Positions 16,689 to 25,969 are shown, counted from the first letter of the stretch. The stretch: 64,000 nt of DNA from Brevibacillus_H ginsengisoli (GCF_050113715.1 NZ_JBNJQR010000010.1:62001-126000), one strand, 5' to 3'. Notes: generated by a model not told the origin, from the sequence alone. Translations and numbers: made by a program.

Positions 16689-17189
16689 ATGAAAAGATCC
16701 AACGTATGGCTTGGTGCCGCAGGAATCGTCATCAAAGAAGACAAGGTACTGGTCGTTAAGAAAAGCTATGGAGGCTTAAAAGGAAAATGGTCGTTTCCAG
16801 CGGGTTTTGTGGAGCAAGGTGAAACGGTGGATCAAGCTGCTGTTCGAGAAGTGCTGGAAGAGACCGGAATTACAGCGTCAGTGAAGCAAGTGGTGGGAAT
16901 CCGCACGGGTGTCATCCGGGATGAAATTAGTGATAACATGGTCATTTTCTTAATGGATTATAGAGAAGGGGAGCCGAAGCCCCAACCGGGTGAAATCGAA
17001 GTGGCTACGTTTCTGCCAGTTGAGGAGTTGATTCATGACCCGCTCTCTACGGAATATTTACGGATTATTTTACCCAATCTTCCTGCCGATTTATCCAATG
17101 CGCTGTTGGGTGGAGAGTATCAGCCTGATCCCGTCTTTGGGTATACGAGTTACAAGGTTTTTGCACCGTCAGGGAAGAAGCATGAATAA
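16689..17189 (+). CDS. Nudix hydrolase
   Basis: The 166-residue protein has a complete Nudix box, GFVEQGE followed after the usual gap by REVLEETG, with the metal-binding glutamates. It probably hydrolyses a nucleoside diphosphate derivative; substrate unknown. ATG 16689 follows TGGAGGTG. The preceding intergenic space is filled by a repeat copy, so the ndh operon may or may not read through. A perfect terminator follows at 17249. Confidence 0.88.
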   Translation: MKRSNVWLGAAGIVIKEDKVLVVKKSYGGLKGKWSFPAGFVEQGETVDQAAVREVLEETGITASVKQVVGIRTGVIRDEISDNMVIFLMDYREGEPKPQPGEIEVATFLPVEELIHDPLSTEYLRIILPNLPADLSNALLGGEYQPDPVFGYTSYKVFAPSGKKHE

Positions 17190-17248
17190 GAATCAAACAA
17201 GAATTCAATAGTTATCAGAAAAATGAATAAATTTAATAAGAAAGGCAG

Positions 17249-17286
17249 AAAAACCGAGATGTGTACGCTTACATCTCGGTTTTTGC
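17249..17286 (+). terminator. Terminator of the Nudix gene
   Basis: A perfect 13-bp stem AAAACCGAGATGT/ACATCTCGGTTTT with an eight-base loop, followed by T. Confidence 0.88.
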
Positions 17287-17420
17287 CTGATTTTTATTGG
17301 TTAAGGTAATTCACAAACAAAAATAGATTTGGTATAGTAATGCTCAAGCCAATAAAAATTAAAAATTCTGAAAATAATCAAGTTGGCTCAATTATGGGAA
17401 ATGTGAAAGGAGTGTGCGCA

Positions 17421-17576
17421 ATGACTCGTCGCCACAATGAACAGGAAGTTTGTCCGTACTGCAAGGGCCAAGGATATTTTCAACTAATCGTCGGCGGTTC
17501 TGAAAGCTGTCCAAACTGTGATGGGGCGGGAACTCCTTCACAAACGAGTATCCAACCGATTGCCTTGAAAAAATAA
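17421..17576 (+). CDS. yuiA: YuiA family zinc-finger-like small protein
   Basis: 51 residues with two CxxCxGxG-type modules, CPYCKGQGYFQL and CPNCDGAG, as in the zinc-binding repeats of DnaJ. This matches YuiA of Bacillus. ATG 17421 is preceded by GAAAGGAGTG; the frame extends upstream but without support. Function unknown; probably binds zinc. YuiA, YuiB and YuiC are neighbours in B. subtilis, and here the three occur within 2.3 kb with hemQ inserted between. Confidence 0.82.
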   Translation: MTRRHNEQEVCPYCKGQGYFQLIVGGSESCPNCDGAGTPSQTSIQPIALKK

Positions 17577-17661
17577 AACGGTCTTGACCGTTTTGACCGC
17601 TTGGCGGTCACATTTACTTTTATGAAAAACGTCGAGATGTTTTTCACAGACATAAATGACT

Positions 17662-17696
17662 AACGACCGAGCTGTTTAGCATCGGTCGTTTTTATT
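17662..17696. terminator. Terminator after yuiA
   Basis: AACGACCGA/TCGGTCGTT stem followed by TTTT; on the minus strand it could also end hemQ. Confidence 0.8.
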
Positions 17697-17704
17697 GTAA
17701 TATT

Positions 17705-17747
17705 GGAAAATCCAGTTGCTTTTCAAAGATAAAGTGATTGGATTTTC
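17705..17747. repeat. Repeat-family hairpin only, at the hemQ 3' end
   Basis: GAAAATCCAGTTGCTTT pairs along its full length with AAAGTGATTGGATTTTC if G-T wobbles are allowed. The core TTGCTTT/AAAGTRA is that of the repeat family. It lies directly after the hemQ stop; the rest of the unit is absent. Confidence 0.6.
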
Positions 17748-18494
17748 TTACACTTCAAGCAAACGACGAATTTGATCTTTATCTGCCCAATTTCCTACAT
17801 AGAAGGAACCAAATTCTCCGAAGCGAGCACTTACTTCATCAAAGCGCATTTCGTACACGATTTTCTTGAATTGAAGTGGATCATCGGACAGAAGGGTTAC
17901 GCCCCACTCCCAGTCATCCAAGCCGACAGAACCAGTGATCACTTGTTTGATGGTTTCCGCGTATTTACGGCCGATCAAACCGTGACTTCTCATCATGTCA
18001 CGACGTTCTTCCATGGTGAGCATGTACCAGTTATCATTGCCGGAACGTCTTTTGTTCATCGGATAGAAACAGAAGTGTTTTTTCGGCGGCAAAATTGGTT
18101 TCAAACGCGCTTGGATTGCTGGATCGGTATTAGGATCCACACCAGGTCCACCGATGTAGCCGCTTAATTCAACGACAGAAACATAAGAATATGTAGGAAT
18201 TGTAAAGTCAGCGAAACGGGTTTTGTTAAAAGCGGTCTCCAATGCATTCAATTCCTCCAATGTTGGACGGAGATGCCAGAATGCCAGGTCTGCTTTTTGG
18301 CCGACAACGCTGTACAGTCCGGTGCTTCCTTCTTTGGAAGCCTCAACAGATTTCCACGCGTCAACAAATTCAAGAAGCTCATCGACTACAAGCTTACGTT
18401 CTTCAGCACTGATTTGTTTCCAAAGCGCCCAATCAATCGAACGAAAATCATGTAAAGAATACCAACCTTCAAGGGTAGCAACTGCTTCACTCAT
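17748..18494 (-). CDS. hemQ: Coproheme decarboxylase (HemQ)
   Basis: The 248-residue chlorite-dismutase-family protein has the proximal heme ligand His171 in RSHGLIGR and Tyr144 in FCFYPMNKRR, equivalent to the catalytic Tyr and His in Gram-positive HemQ. It converts coproheme III to heme b with peroxide, the last step of the coproporphyrin-dependent heme route. ATG 18494 is preceded by AAAGGAGTG. It is divergent from yuiB. The respiratory genes nearby need its product. Confidence 0.94.
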   Translation of the reverse strand: MSEAVATLEGWYSLHDFRSIDWALWKQISAEERKLVVDELLEFVDAWKSVEASKEGSTGLYSVVGQKADLAFWHLRPTLEELNALETAFNKTRFADFTIPTYSYVSVVELSGYIGGPGVDPNTDPAIQARLKPILPPKKHFCFYPMNKRRSGNDNWYMLTMEERRDMMRSHGLIGRKYAETIKQVITGSVGLDDWEWGVTLLSDDPLQFKKIVYEMRFDEVSARFGEFGSFYVGNWADKDQIRRLLEV

Positions 18495-18731
18495 GATTGT
18501 TTCACTCCTTTACCTCATCTTATTCAATAGGATAGAAAAAACGGCATTGCCAATCATCACTATAGCACAGTTTCCAAAGCTTATCTATTTACAGGTTGAG
18601 AAAAGTGGTTAAAGTTCAATGACAAACGTCACAGTTTTTTAATCTGTACGGTATGTAGGAGAATTGCCCTTCTTTTTAATTTTGTGTACACTTGTAGGAA
18701 TAATTAACCATCCGGAGGTTGAACTCTCAAC

Positions 18732-18992
18732 ATGAACATTATTCAATTTGTTATTTCGATTTTACTGTTTGGGATTCTTGGTTTTGGAATGGGCTTTATT
18801 TTGAATATGCTTTTGAGAACAACTTGGCTGCCTGTCGTTCTTGGGTTAGGCTTCGTTATCGGATATTTGCTTTATATGCAGATTGTACCGGGGATCTATG
18901 ATGCGATTATTCTCGCTTTTGGGATCGTAGGATCGGTTATGAGCGGCTGGACGATCCGACTTCTTCGGAGCAAAGGATATCAGATGTTCTAG
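18732..18992 (+). CDS. yuiB: YuiB family small membrane protein
   Basis: 86 residues with about three hydrophobic segments: residues 4-28, 33-48 and 57-74. The pattern NIIQFVISILLFGILGFGMG matches YuiB. Function unknown; integral to the cytoplasmic membrane. The start follows GGAGGTTGAA. The gene sits between hemQ and the YuiC-like gene. Confidence 0.82.
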   Translation: MNIIQFVISILLFGILGFGMGFILNMLLRTTWLPVVLGLGFVIGYLLYMQIVPGIYDAIILAFGIVGSVMSGWTIRLLRSKGYQMF

Positions 18993-19085
18993 GGTTTCTA
19001 TTATTTGGAAATTGTAATCTAGCAATTTTGTGTATATTTCCTCCGTTTCTGGACATTACTAGAAGCGAGAGGAGGTTTCACTAGG

Positions 19086-19709
19086 ATGAAATGGAAGCTA
19101 ACTATAAGTTTTGTGGCTGTATTACTATGCTCCATTCTGTTTCCAACGGACGGGTTCTCTTATAATTTGATAGATTCAGATGTGGTTCATCACACATTCG
19201 GAATCAAGGAAGAAAAAATCGGAAGCAAAATCATAAAGAAGAGAACTGTCTCGGCAAGCTCAATGAATCAAATGGTAAACGATAAGGAAGAAGAGGAGAA
19301 ATTCAAAGGTCAGTATCCCAAAGTAAAAGTAGTCGCAACCGGCTATTATGCGGGTTATGAATCAACCAGCAAACATCCAAGTCACCCTCAATATGGAATT
19401 ACCTACTCAGGTGTAAAAGTACGACGTGATACCTATTCCACAATTGCTGCAGATCTACGCGTATTTCCGTTAGGGACTGTGCTTTATATTCCGGGTTACG
19501 GATATGGAGTGGTAGCGGACAAAGGTGGAGCCATTCGTGGAAACAAAATTGATTTGTATTTTGAAACGAAGCAAGATGTTTACTCCAAATGGGGCAAGCG
19601 GACAGTGGATGTGTTTATTGTCCACAAAGGCTCAGGATCACTCGATGAATATACGATCAAAGTGTTAAATGAAAAAGGAATTGCAGCGATGGTTCAACAG
19701 AAGCAATAG
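19086..19709 (+). CDS. 3D-domain cell-wall protein (YuiC-like)
   Basis: A 207-residue secreted protein. Signal peptide at residues 1-24, a charged linker, then a 3D domain from about residue 80: VVATGYYAGYEST, YSTIAADLRVFPLGT, and VVADKGGAIRGNKIDLYF, with the aspartates that name the fold. 3D domains are related to MltA-type lytic transglycosylases and resemble YuiC/YocH/Sps proteins of Bacillus. It probably acts on peptidoglycan during growth or germination. ATG follows GAGAGGAGG. A strong terminator follows. Confidence 0.85.
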   Translation: MKWKLTISFVAVLLCSILFPTDGFSYNLIDSDVVHHTFGIKEEKIGSKIIKKRTVSASSMNQMVNDKEEEEKFKGQYPKVKVVATGYYAGYESTSKHPSHPQYGITYSGVKVRRDTYSTIAADLRVFPLGTVLYIPGYGYGVVADKGGAIRGNKIDLYFETKQDVYSKWGKRTVDVFIVHKGSGSLDEYTIKVLNEKGIAAMVQQKQ

Positions 19710-19710
19710 G

Positions 19711-19746
19711 AAAAAGACGTCCGTTCAACAGAGCGGACGTCTTTTT
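19711..19746 (+). terminator. Terminator of the 3D-domain gene
   Basis: AAAAAGACGTCCG pairs with CGGACGTCTTTTT around TTCAACAGAG. Confidence 0.88.
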
Positions 19747-19758
19747 GAGTGCAAAAAC

Positions 19759-20250
19759 CTAAGAGAGCATTAATTGATAAAAATGAACATCATGCCAATC
19801 ATCAAACTTATAGCCTACTTCTTTAAAAGTGCCGATGAATTCAAACCCAAACTTCTTGTGAAGCTTAACACTGGCTTCATTGCCGCCAGTGATTCCAGCG
19901 ATGATCGTGTGGTGGCCCAGCAGGGAGGCTCGCTTGATAATCTCTGATATAAGGAGTGAAGCGATTCCTTTTCCGCGGTGCGCTTCGGATATGTAAACGG
20001 AAATTTCAGTGGTTTTGGCGTAAGCGTCCTTTTCGCGAAAAGTGGATAAGCTGCAGTATCCCGCCACTTGGCCTTCGCTTTGGGCAACAATCAGTGGATG
20101 CTTGCCTCCGTACTTCTGGAACCAAAGCTTGCGTTGCTCGAGAGATTGTTCAACCAAGTCAAAAGTGGCGACAGTGTTGCGAATGGCGTCGTTGTAAATA
20201 TCCAAAATTTCAGGCAAATCAGCTTCGATCGCATCTCTGATCAGTACCAT
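19759..20250 (-). CDS. GNAT acetyltransferase, phosphinothricin-acetyltransferase-like
   Basis: 163 residues. The N terminus IRDAIEADLPEILDIYNDAI, the strand EISVYISEAHRGKGIASLL with the acetyl-CoA R-G-x-G-I-A loop, and the C-terminal GFEFIGTFKEVGYKF fit the Pat/Bar-type GNAT group. These acetylate phosphinothricin or, more often in nature, methionine sulfone-like amino acids. ATG 20250 follows GGAGG; it lies inside the 3' end of the upstream binding-protein gene, giving a 32-bp overlap and likely translational coupling. Confidence 0.83.
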   Translation of the reverse strand: MVLIRDAIEADLPEILDIYNDAIRNTVATFDLVEQSLEQRKLWFQKYGGKHPLIVAQSEGQVAGYCSLSTFREKDAYAKTTEISVYISEAHRGKGIASLLISEIIKRASLLGHHTIIAGITGGNEASVKLHKKFGFEFIGTFKEVGYKFDDWHDVHFYQLMLS

Positions 20251-21034
20251 TATGTGTGCCTCCATTCTCGGGATGAATCAGTGTCATGAGATATTCCAGT
20301 CCATCGAGGATACGGGGTGAAGGTCGGCAATACATCCCTTCTTCCAACAAATGAACTTGATTGTGGATAATGGCTGGCAAATCACGCCATTCTTCTCGTT
20401 CGGTAATCATGGTCGGCTTAATCCGTTTCAATTCAATTCCACACCAGACGACGCAGATGTGGTCGGGTTTGCGCTGGGCAACCATTTCCCGCGTGGCATG
20501 AACATTATCGGTATCAACATCTCCAAAAATGTTGAGCCCGCCAGCTAATTCACTTACATCCGTAAGCCAGTTGCGACGCCCCGGGGTGAAGATAGGATTG
20601 GGCCACCATTCCCAAAACAGGCGAGGTCTGTCGTTCACCGAAGTTGTAAGAGCTCGAATCTGATTCAAGCGTTCGGTAAACTGGCGGGCTACTTCCTCCG
20701 CGCGTTGCTCGAAGCCAGTCGCGCGCCCAATCAATCGAATATCGTCCGCAATATCATAAATACTGGACGGATTCAACACGATATGGGGGATACCCCGTTC
20801 TTGTAATTGAGCGACAATCTTCTCCATTCCAGGAACGCTTAGTGAAGCAACGACCAAGTCGGGTTGAAGGGCAGCCACCTTATCCATATCAATATTCAAA
20901 TCAGGTCCGACCTTAGGCAAGTGTTGCCAGTGCAAAGGCCAATCGGAGTGGTCATCTATTCCTACAACATGATCGTCAAGGCCAAGGTAATACAGGATTT
21001 CGGTATTACTGGGACATATCGAAACAATCCGCAT
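20219..21034 (-). CDS. BtuF-like cobalamin-binding-type protein without signal peptide
   Basis: The 271-residue product belongs to the helical-backbone metal/cobalamin receptor fold (RIVSICPSNTEILYYLGL, then DLNIDMDKVAALQPDLVV, then PRLFWEWWPNPIFTPG). It resembles the iron/cobalamin ABC substrate-binding family but begins directly at the domain, without a signal or lipobox. A cytosolic form may bind a corrinoid or have another ligand. ATG 21034 follows TGGAGGGTC. It overlaps the acetyltransferase gene and follows yuiD. Confidence 0.8.
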   Translation of the reverse strand: MRIVSICPSNTEILYYLGLDDHVVGIDDHSDWPLHWQHLPKVGPDLNIDMDKVAALQPDLVVASLSVPGMEKIVAQLQERGIPHIVLNPSSIYDIADDIRLIGRATGFEQRAEEVARQFTERLNQIRALTTSVNDRPRLFWEWWPNPIFTPGRRNWLTDVSELAGGLNIFGDVDTDNVHATREMVAQRKPDHICVVWCGIELKRIKPTMITEREEWRDLPAIIHNQVHLLEEGMYCRPSPRILDGLEYLMTLIHPENGGTHNGTDQRCDRS

Positions 21035-21057
21035 AAACGACCCTCCATGAGACATTT

Positions 21058-21534
21058 TTAATAAAATGAGTTGAAAAGAATGGCAACGATAACTCCGAGC
21101 CATCCCCCGATAAATACTTCAATGGGTTGATGGCCAAGCAATTCTTTTAATTTTTGGGCTTTTTCACGATTGGGTTTTACCTTGAAGGTCTTCATGCCTT
21201 CCAGCAAGTTATTGAATTCATCTACCAGTTTATTCAGAACGACAGCTTGCATTCCGGCATGACGGCGTACACCGGCAGCATCAAACATCACGATAATTCC
21301 AATGATAGCTGAAACCGCAAACATTGAACTGCCGAAACCTTCCCGAATACCAATCGCTGTTGAAAGGGCGGTAACCGCGGAAGAATGGGAGCTTGGCATT
21401 CCTCCCGTACTAAAGAGCAAAGACCAATTCCAGGTTTTCGTCGCCAGAAAATTAAGCGGAATTTTAATAAATTGAGCAATGCCGATGGACAAGAGAGCCG
21501 CCCACAATGGAAAATTCCCAAACACTTCAGCCAT
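21058..21534 (-). CDS. yuiD: Divergent PAP2 family protein (YuiD)
   Basis: About 158 residues with several hydrophobic helices, the segment STGGMPSSHSSAVTAL (acid-phosphatase-like PSSH) and MFDAAGVRRHAG, ending GHQPIEVFIGGWLG. This is the YuiD family. It is probably a membrane phosphatase acting on a lipid-linked pyrophosphate. The start MAEVFGNFPLW at 21534 is the family start; upstream in-frame codons to 21648 have no support. The ribosome site (GAAAGGA) is somewhat far, about 12 bases. Confidence 0.82.
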   Translation of the reverse strand: MAEVFGNFPLWAALLSIGIAQFIKIPLNFLATKTWNWSLLFSTGGMPSSHSSAVTALSTAIGIREGFGSSMFAVSAIIGIIVMFDAAGVRRHAGMQAVVLNKLVDEFNNLLEGMKTFKVKPNREKAQKLKELLGHQPIEVFIGGWLGVIVAILFNSFY

Positions 21535-21664
21535 ATATCCAGATCGTCCTTTCTCAAGAAGGCTTGCAAGGCTTACTCTATATTTTATCAGAATAAAGCT
21601 AAGATCATCCGTGAAGTTTTCGTAAGAATTGAGAGTTGTGACATTCAATACATTCCAGTTTTTA

Positions 21665-21673
21665 TGGTATAGT
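21665..21673 (+). promoter_or_regulatory. Extended -10 promoter of the DUF309 gene
   Basis: TGG-TATAGT at 21665-21673 gives a TGn-extended -10, 28 bp ahead of ATG 21701; the -35 region is weak. Confidence 0.45.
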
Positions 21674-21700
21674 ATTGAGGAAAGAAAGGAATGCGGTTGG

Positions 21701-22072
21701 ATGGACTATCCCCAGCAGTATCTTCAATTTATTGATCAGTTTAATCAAGGAGAATACTACGAATGTCACGATCTCCTCGAAGAAATATGGATGGAACAAA
21801 AGCACAACAAGTTCCTACAGGGACTGCTGCAACTATCGGTGGGCATCTATCACTTTGAATATGGAAACATTAAAGGAGCCCGGTGGATGTTCAACAGCGC
21901 GCGTAAATACTTATCCAACTATCCTAGCGTGACATGGGGATTAGAGCTTGGACCAGTGCTCGCTTATCTTGATCACTGCTTAGAGGTCCTGCCATCCGTT
22001 GATTCCATTCCTTTTAACGAGGTGAAGTCCGTCGCGTTTCCTACTATAACATTACATCTCCATGAAGAATAA
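21701..22072 (+). CDS. DUF309 domain protein
   Basis: 123 residues. The family signature is present: YYECHDLLEEIWMEQ followed by LLQLSVGIYHFEYGN and GARWMFNSA. This helical fold with conserved H, E and Y suggests a metal- or nucleotide-binding function that is not established. ATG 21701 follows AAAGGA at about 11 bases. It is divergent from yuiD and 41 bp ahead of pepA; likely one transcript. Confidence 0.85.
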   Translation: MDYPQQYLQFIDQFNQGEYYECHDLLEEIWMEQKHNKFLQGLLQLSVGIYHFEYGNIKGARWMFNSARKYLSNYPSVTWGLELGPVLAYLDHCLEVLPSVDSIPFNEVKSVAFPTITLHLHEE

Positions 22073-22113
22073 TTTCTATGGTAACGTAAGACGGGGAAAG
22101 AAGGAAGAGTGAA

Positions 22114-23607
22114 ATGATTCAAGTTGTGGATTTAACGCATGATATTACTACAATACGTTGTGACGAGCTAATCATTCCGATCTATCAGGGAGAAACCTCT
22201 TCTGACACCATGAAAGAGCTGGATCGTTGTTTGGCAGGCGGGATTAGCCAATTGATCACTGACCAAGAAATTACAGGCGATTACAAGCAAGTCGTGATTG
22301 TACACACGTTAGGAAAAGCAGCTGCCAAGAAACTGGTGTTTGTCGGTTTGGGTTCCAAAGAGGCTGGCTCTTTTGTTCGAGTTCGCGACGCTTTCGCGCG
22401 TGCCGTTAAAAGTTTGACCGCTAAAGGGGAAGCGAAACACGTTGCCGTCCTTTTAAGCGAAACAGGTGAAGTATCCGTTGATCGTTTTGCTCAAGCAATT
22501 ACTGAAGCATTCTATTTGGCTAGTTATACATATGAAGGATACCGTGAAAAACCTAAAACATCCAAGGTGTTGGCGAGTGTCCAATTGCTGGCGACTCCTG
22601 CTCAAAAAGAAGCGGCTGGGACAGGAGCGACCAAGGGAATTGCCCTTTCCTCCGGTACTGTATTGGCACGTGACTTGGTGAATACGCCAGGGAACTACCT
22701 GACTCCTACCGCTCTGAAGAATGCAATCGTTGAAGTAGCAGAGCGCTACGGTATGAGCTACGAGGTGTTCGAAAAAGCTCAGCTGCAAGGAATGGGCATG
22801 GGCGGGGTGCTCTCCGTTGCTCAAGGAAGCGTGGAGCCACCGTACGTTGTAGCCGTCAAATATCAAGGCAAAGATGCCTGGGAAGATGTTATTGGTCTCA
22901 TCGGAAAAGGGGTAACCTTCGATACAGGCGGGATCTCCATTAAGCCAGTCGCAGGGATGGAAGAAATGAAGTCAGACATGGGCGGTGCTGCCGCTACGCT
23001 GGGGGCGCTTGAGGCGATCGGACAATTGAAGCCAAAAGCGAATGTCCTCTTGGTCATCGGCTGTGTGGAGAATATGCCATCCGGGTCTGCTTACAAGCCA
23101 GGTGATGTCATTACGACCATGAGTGGCAAGACCGTGGAGATTATTACGACGGATGCGGAAGGACGCCTTGTGCTGGCTGATTGTATCACGTATGCCAAGG
23201 AGCAAGGTGTAAGCTGTCTGGTCGATTGCGCAACCTTAACGGGTGGTGTGGTCGTCGCGCTTGGAACCATCTCATCCGGAGCCATGAGTAACAATCAAGA
23301 GATGGCAGATGAAGTTTTGGCACAAGCGAAGCAGGCTGGAGAGCGTTTGTGGCAGTTGCCTACATTTGAAGAATACCGCGAGTTGAACAAGAGCCGCGTA
23401 GCGGACTTGAAAAACTCTGGTGGACGCCAAGGGCATGCCATTATTGCGGGCGTATTCCTTGAAACTTTTGTTGGCGACACTCCATGGGTGCATTTGGATA
23501 ACGCGGGTACGGCTTACATTGGTTCCGGAACAGATTTGAACCCAGCAGGTGCAACGGGAGCAATGAGCCGCACGATTGCCGAGTTTGTGTTACACAGAGG
23601 AAAATAA
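22114..23607 (+). CDS. pepA: Leucyl aminopeptidase, M17 family (PepA/YuiE)
   Basis: 497 residues. The C-terminal catalytic domain shows the metal-binding lysine and aspartate in GKGVTFDTGGISIKP, the DMGGAAA segment and the signature NTDAEGRL-like TTDAEGRLVLAD. It removes N-terminal amino acids with two divalent metals in a hexamer. The N-terminal domain is of normal length. ATG follows AGAAGGAAGAG. The gene is followed 22 bp later by a CoA-binding protein gene with its own GGAGGTG. Confidence 0.94.
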   Translation: MIQVVDLTHDITTIRCDELIIPIYQGETSSDTMKELDRCLAGGISQLITDQEITGDYKQVVIVHTLGKAAAKKLVFVGLGSKEAGSFVRVRDAFARAVKSLTAKGEAKHVAVLLSETGEVSVDRFAQAITEAFYLASYTYEGYREKPKTSKVLASVQLLATPAQKEAAGTGATKGIALSSGTVLARDLVNTPGNYLTPTALKNAIVEVAERYGMSYEVFEKAQLQGMGMGGVLSVAQGSVEPPYVVAVKYQGKDAWEDVIGLIGKGVTFDTGGISIKPVAGMEEMKSDMGGAAATLGALEAIGQLKPKANVLLVIGCVENMPSGSAYKPGDVITTMSGKTVEIITTDAEGRLVLADCITYAKEQGVSCLVDCATLTGGVVVALGTISSGAMSNNQEMADEVLAQAKQAGERLWQLPTFEEYRELNKSRVADLKNSGGRQGHAIIAGVFLETFVGDTPWVHLDNAGTAYIGSGTDLNPAGATGAMSRTIAEFVLHRGK

Positions 23608-23629
23608 TTCGTTAGTCGGAGGTGTCTTT

Positions 23630-24070
23630 ATGGCTTTCCAGAATCCAAGCGATGATGTGTTGCGTCAGCTTTTGTCAGAGGCTAAGACAATTGCGGTGGT
23701 TGGTTGCTCAGATAAAAAAGACCGAACCAGTTATATGATTGCAGAAGCGATGCAGCGGGTGGGATATCGAATTATTCCAGTCAATCCGATCATCGCCGGC
23801 CAAACGGTACTCGGTGAAAAAGTTGCCGCTTCCTTGCAGGAAATTGATGAACCGATTGATATTGTCAATGTTTTTAGACGAAGTGAGGACGTATTGCCAG
23901 TTGCGCAGGATGCCGTGAAGGTGAATCCTACACCGAAAGTTCTGTGGCTACAACAGGGTATCGTCAACCAAGAGGCAGCAGACTTGGCAAAAGAGAATGG
24001 GATGGAAGTTGTCATGGATTTGTGTATCAAGGTTATTCACGCAATTTTGAAGCCTGTCCGTTCCAGCTAA
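23630..24070 (+). CDS. CoA-binding domain protein (YccU family)
   Basis: 146 residues forming a single Rossmann-like CoA-binding domain: TIAVVGCSDKKDRTSY, then RIIPVNPIIAGQTVLGEK, IDIVNVFRRSEDV, and VLWLQQGIVN. It is related to the N-terminal domain of succinyl-CoA synthetase alpha but lacks the catalytic part. Role unknown. ATG 23630 follows CGGAGGTG. Likely cotranscribed with pepA; a terminator follows. Confidence 0.87.
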   Translation: MAFQNPSDDVLRQLLSEAKTIAVVGCSDKKDRTSYMIAEAMQRVGYRIIPVNPIIAGQTVLGEKVAASLQEIDEPIDIVNVFRRSEDVLPVAQDAVKVNPTPKVLWLQQGIVNQEAADLAKENGMEVVMDLCIKVIHAILKPVRSS

Positions 24071-24095
24071 TCTCACAGCGATTTTGCTGAAATGA

Positions 24096-24158
24096 AAGAC
24101 GCCTTTTGATAAAAAGTACCCGAGTCGGTACCTGTCAAAAGGCGTTTGCTATTTTTTT
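24096..24158 (+). terminator. Terminator after the CoA-binding gene
   Basis: GACGCCTTTTGA pairs with TCAAAAGGCGTT around an inner GTACC/GGTAC stem, followed by a run of seven T. Confidence 0.85.
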
Positions 24159-24175
24159 ATCATCAGGGGTGACAT

Positions 24176-25969
24176 ATGAAGGTTAAAAATTTCTCTCTCG
24201 GTATACGTGGAAGATTGTTATGGATGTTTGCCTTTCTGATCATTGTACCGGTCACGGTTCTTGGAATCCTCAGTTATTCGAAGACGCAGATCCTAGAGGT
24301 TTCCGTACTGCTTGGAACAAAGCAAAGCCTCTCGGAGCAATCTTCCGAATTGGCACAGAAGTTCAATCAATTTGAACAGAAGCTCCTTCAAGTTTCGCAG
24401 ACTCCAGATGTTCGGATAGACAAGGTTCAGCCAGGCATCGTGTGGAATAAATACGAAAATCTCCCCAAAGTAAATCGCCCTGAGTTGACCCAGCTGTATT
24501 CTGATTACTTCAGTAGGCTGGTGAAAGAGAACGGGTACTTCCATCAAGGGTTTATCGCCACGGCCAACGGAGCCTATTATGTAGGCCCAATTTATCCGAA
24601 TGAAGATTTATCCGAGTACGATCCTTCAATCAAAGGCTGGTTCAAGGATGCGACTGCCAAGCCTGACCAAATCGTCTGGTCAGAACCCGAATTCGATTCA
24701 GCTAATGGGAGCAATTATATTACAGTGGCCAAAGCGGTTGTGGACGAGCAAGGGAAGGTCGTTGGAGTTGTAGGATTCGATGTTGATCTAAAAACTCTCT
24801 CCACAACTTCACGACAAGATATTGCCTGGTCCACGATTTGGATTGGACTGATCTCGATTATCATCGGATTGGGGATCGCTTACTGGTTCTCCAGCAGAGT
24901 AACCCGCAATATCTATCAGGTAAAAGCCGGAATTGAACAGGTAGCTGCAGGTGATTACAACGCCAAATTAAATATCTCAGGAAATCATGAGCTAAGCGAG
25001 CTGGCGGCCAGCTTTAATCAAATGACAGGAGAAATTCGTCAATTGTTGAGCCATTTTGGGGGAGCTGTGGAGCAGGTACACACCAGTTCCGATCAAGTCT
25101 CCGCTCAAACCACGCTAAGCCTGCAGCAGCTTCAGGAAGGGGCTCGGGCGATCGATGAAATTGCGATTGGCGCGACCAAACAAGCGGAGGAAATTGAACA
25201 AAGTTCTCGCTTTATTATGCAGGTCTCTTCGATGATTACCCAGATGGCGCAAAATATTGAAGAGATGAACAAGCTTAGCCGCCAGACGTATGAAGCGAGC
25301 CAAACTGGTCTGACCCAGATGGATCAAATGGAGCAATCCGTGAAGACCAGTGAACAGATGGTGTGCCAAGTCGTCGAGGACACTCAGCAGTTGCATGAAA
25401 AATCAAAGCGTGTGGGAGATATTATTTCTTTAATTAACAGCATCGCTAATCAAACCAATTTACTTGCGTTAAATGCGGCGATTGAAGCGGCGCGCGCAGG
25501 TGAACACGGTCGTGGTTTTGCTGTGGTAGCGGATGAAGTACGCAAGCTTGCGGAACAGTCCGCACACTCTACACAAGAAATCACCAAGCTGTTGGATGTC
25601 ATTACAGAGAATATTGACCATGCGGTAGGTACCATGAATGAGTTGCAGGCAACGATTCAAGATCAGACGGTATCATTTGATCGAGTCAATCGACAATTCC
25701 ACCTCATTGCCGGATCCATCAACACGATGGAGTCCAAAGCGGATGGATTAACCGAATCGGTTCAAGCGATCGAACATAATCAATCATTGCTGACTGCCAA
25801 TATGAGCAGTGTGGCCAGTGTCAGTGAAGAGACAGCGGCAAGTGCCGAGGAAGTTGCGGCGACTACTGAGGAGAGCTATAAATCCTTTGCCCAATTGGAG
25901 GACGCTGCACAGCGACTGCGGGGAGCTGCTGGAAACCTGGAGCAACAGCTTGAGAAGTTTAACGTCTAG
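24176..25969 (+). CDS. Methyl-accepting chemotaxis protein
   Basis: 597 residues: membrane helix about 13-33, extracellular sensor about 34-215 of the dCache type (WFKDATAKPDQIVWSEPEFD and YITVAKAVVDEQGKVVGVVGFDV), second membrane helix about 218-238, HAMP about 240-295, then a signalling coiled coil. The conserved hairpin tip is IANQTNLLALNAAIEAARAG, followed by GRGFAVVADEVRKLAEQS. It sends ligand signals to CheA/CheW. The dCache form suggests a small organic ligand such as an amino or carboxylic acid. It starts right after a terminator, with weak ribosome site AGGGGTGAC. Confidence 0.93.
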   Translation: MKVKNFSLGIRGRLLWMFAFLIIVPVTVLGILSYSKTQILEVSVLLGTKQSLSEQSSELAQKFNQFEQKLLQVSQTPDVRIDKVQPGIVWNKYENLPKVNRPELTQLYSDYFSRLVKENGYFHQGFIATANGAYYVGPIYPNEDLSEYDPSIKGWFKDATAKPDQIVWSEPEFDSANGSNYITVAKAVVDEQGKVVGVVGFDVDLKTLSTTSRQDIAWSTIWIGLISIIIGLGIAYWFSSRVTRNIYQVKAGIEQVAAGDYNAKLNISGNHELSELAASFNQMTGEIRQLLSHFGGAVEQVHTSSDQVSAQTTLSLQQLQEGARAIDEIAIGATKQAEEIEQSSRFIMQVSSMITQMAQNIEEMNKLSRQTYEASQTGLTQMDQMEQSVKTSEQMVCQVVEDTQQLHEKSKRVGDIISLINSIANQTNLLALNAAIEAARAGEHGRGFAVVADEVRKLAEQSAHSTQEITKLLDVITENIDHAVGTMNELQATIQDQTVSFDRVNRQFHLIAGSINTMESKADGLTESVQAIEHNQSLLTANMSSVASVSEETAASAEEVAATTEESYKSFAQLEDAAQRLRGAAGNLEQQLEKFNV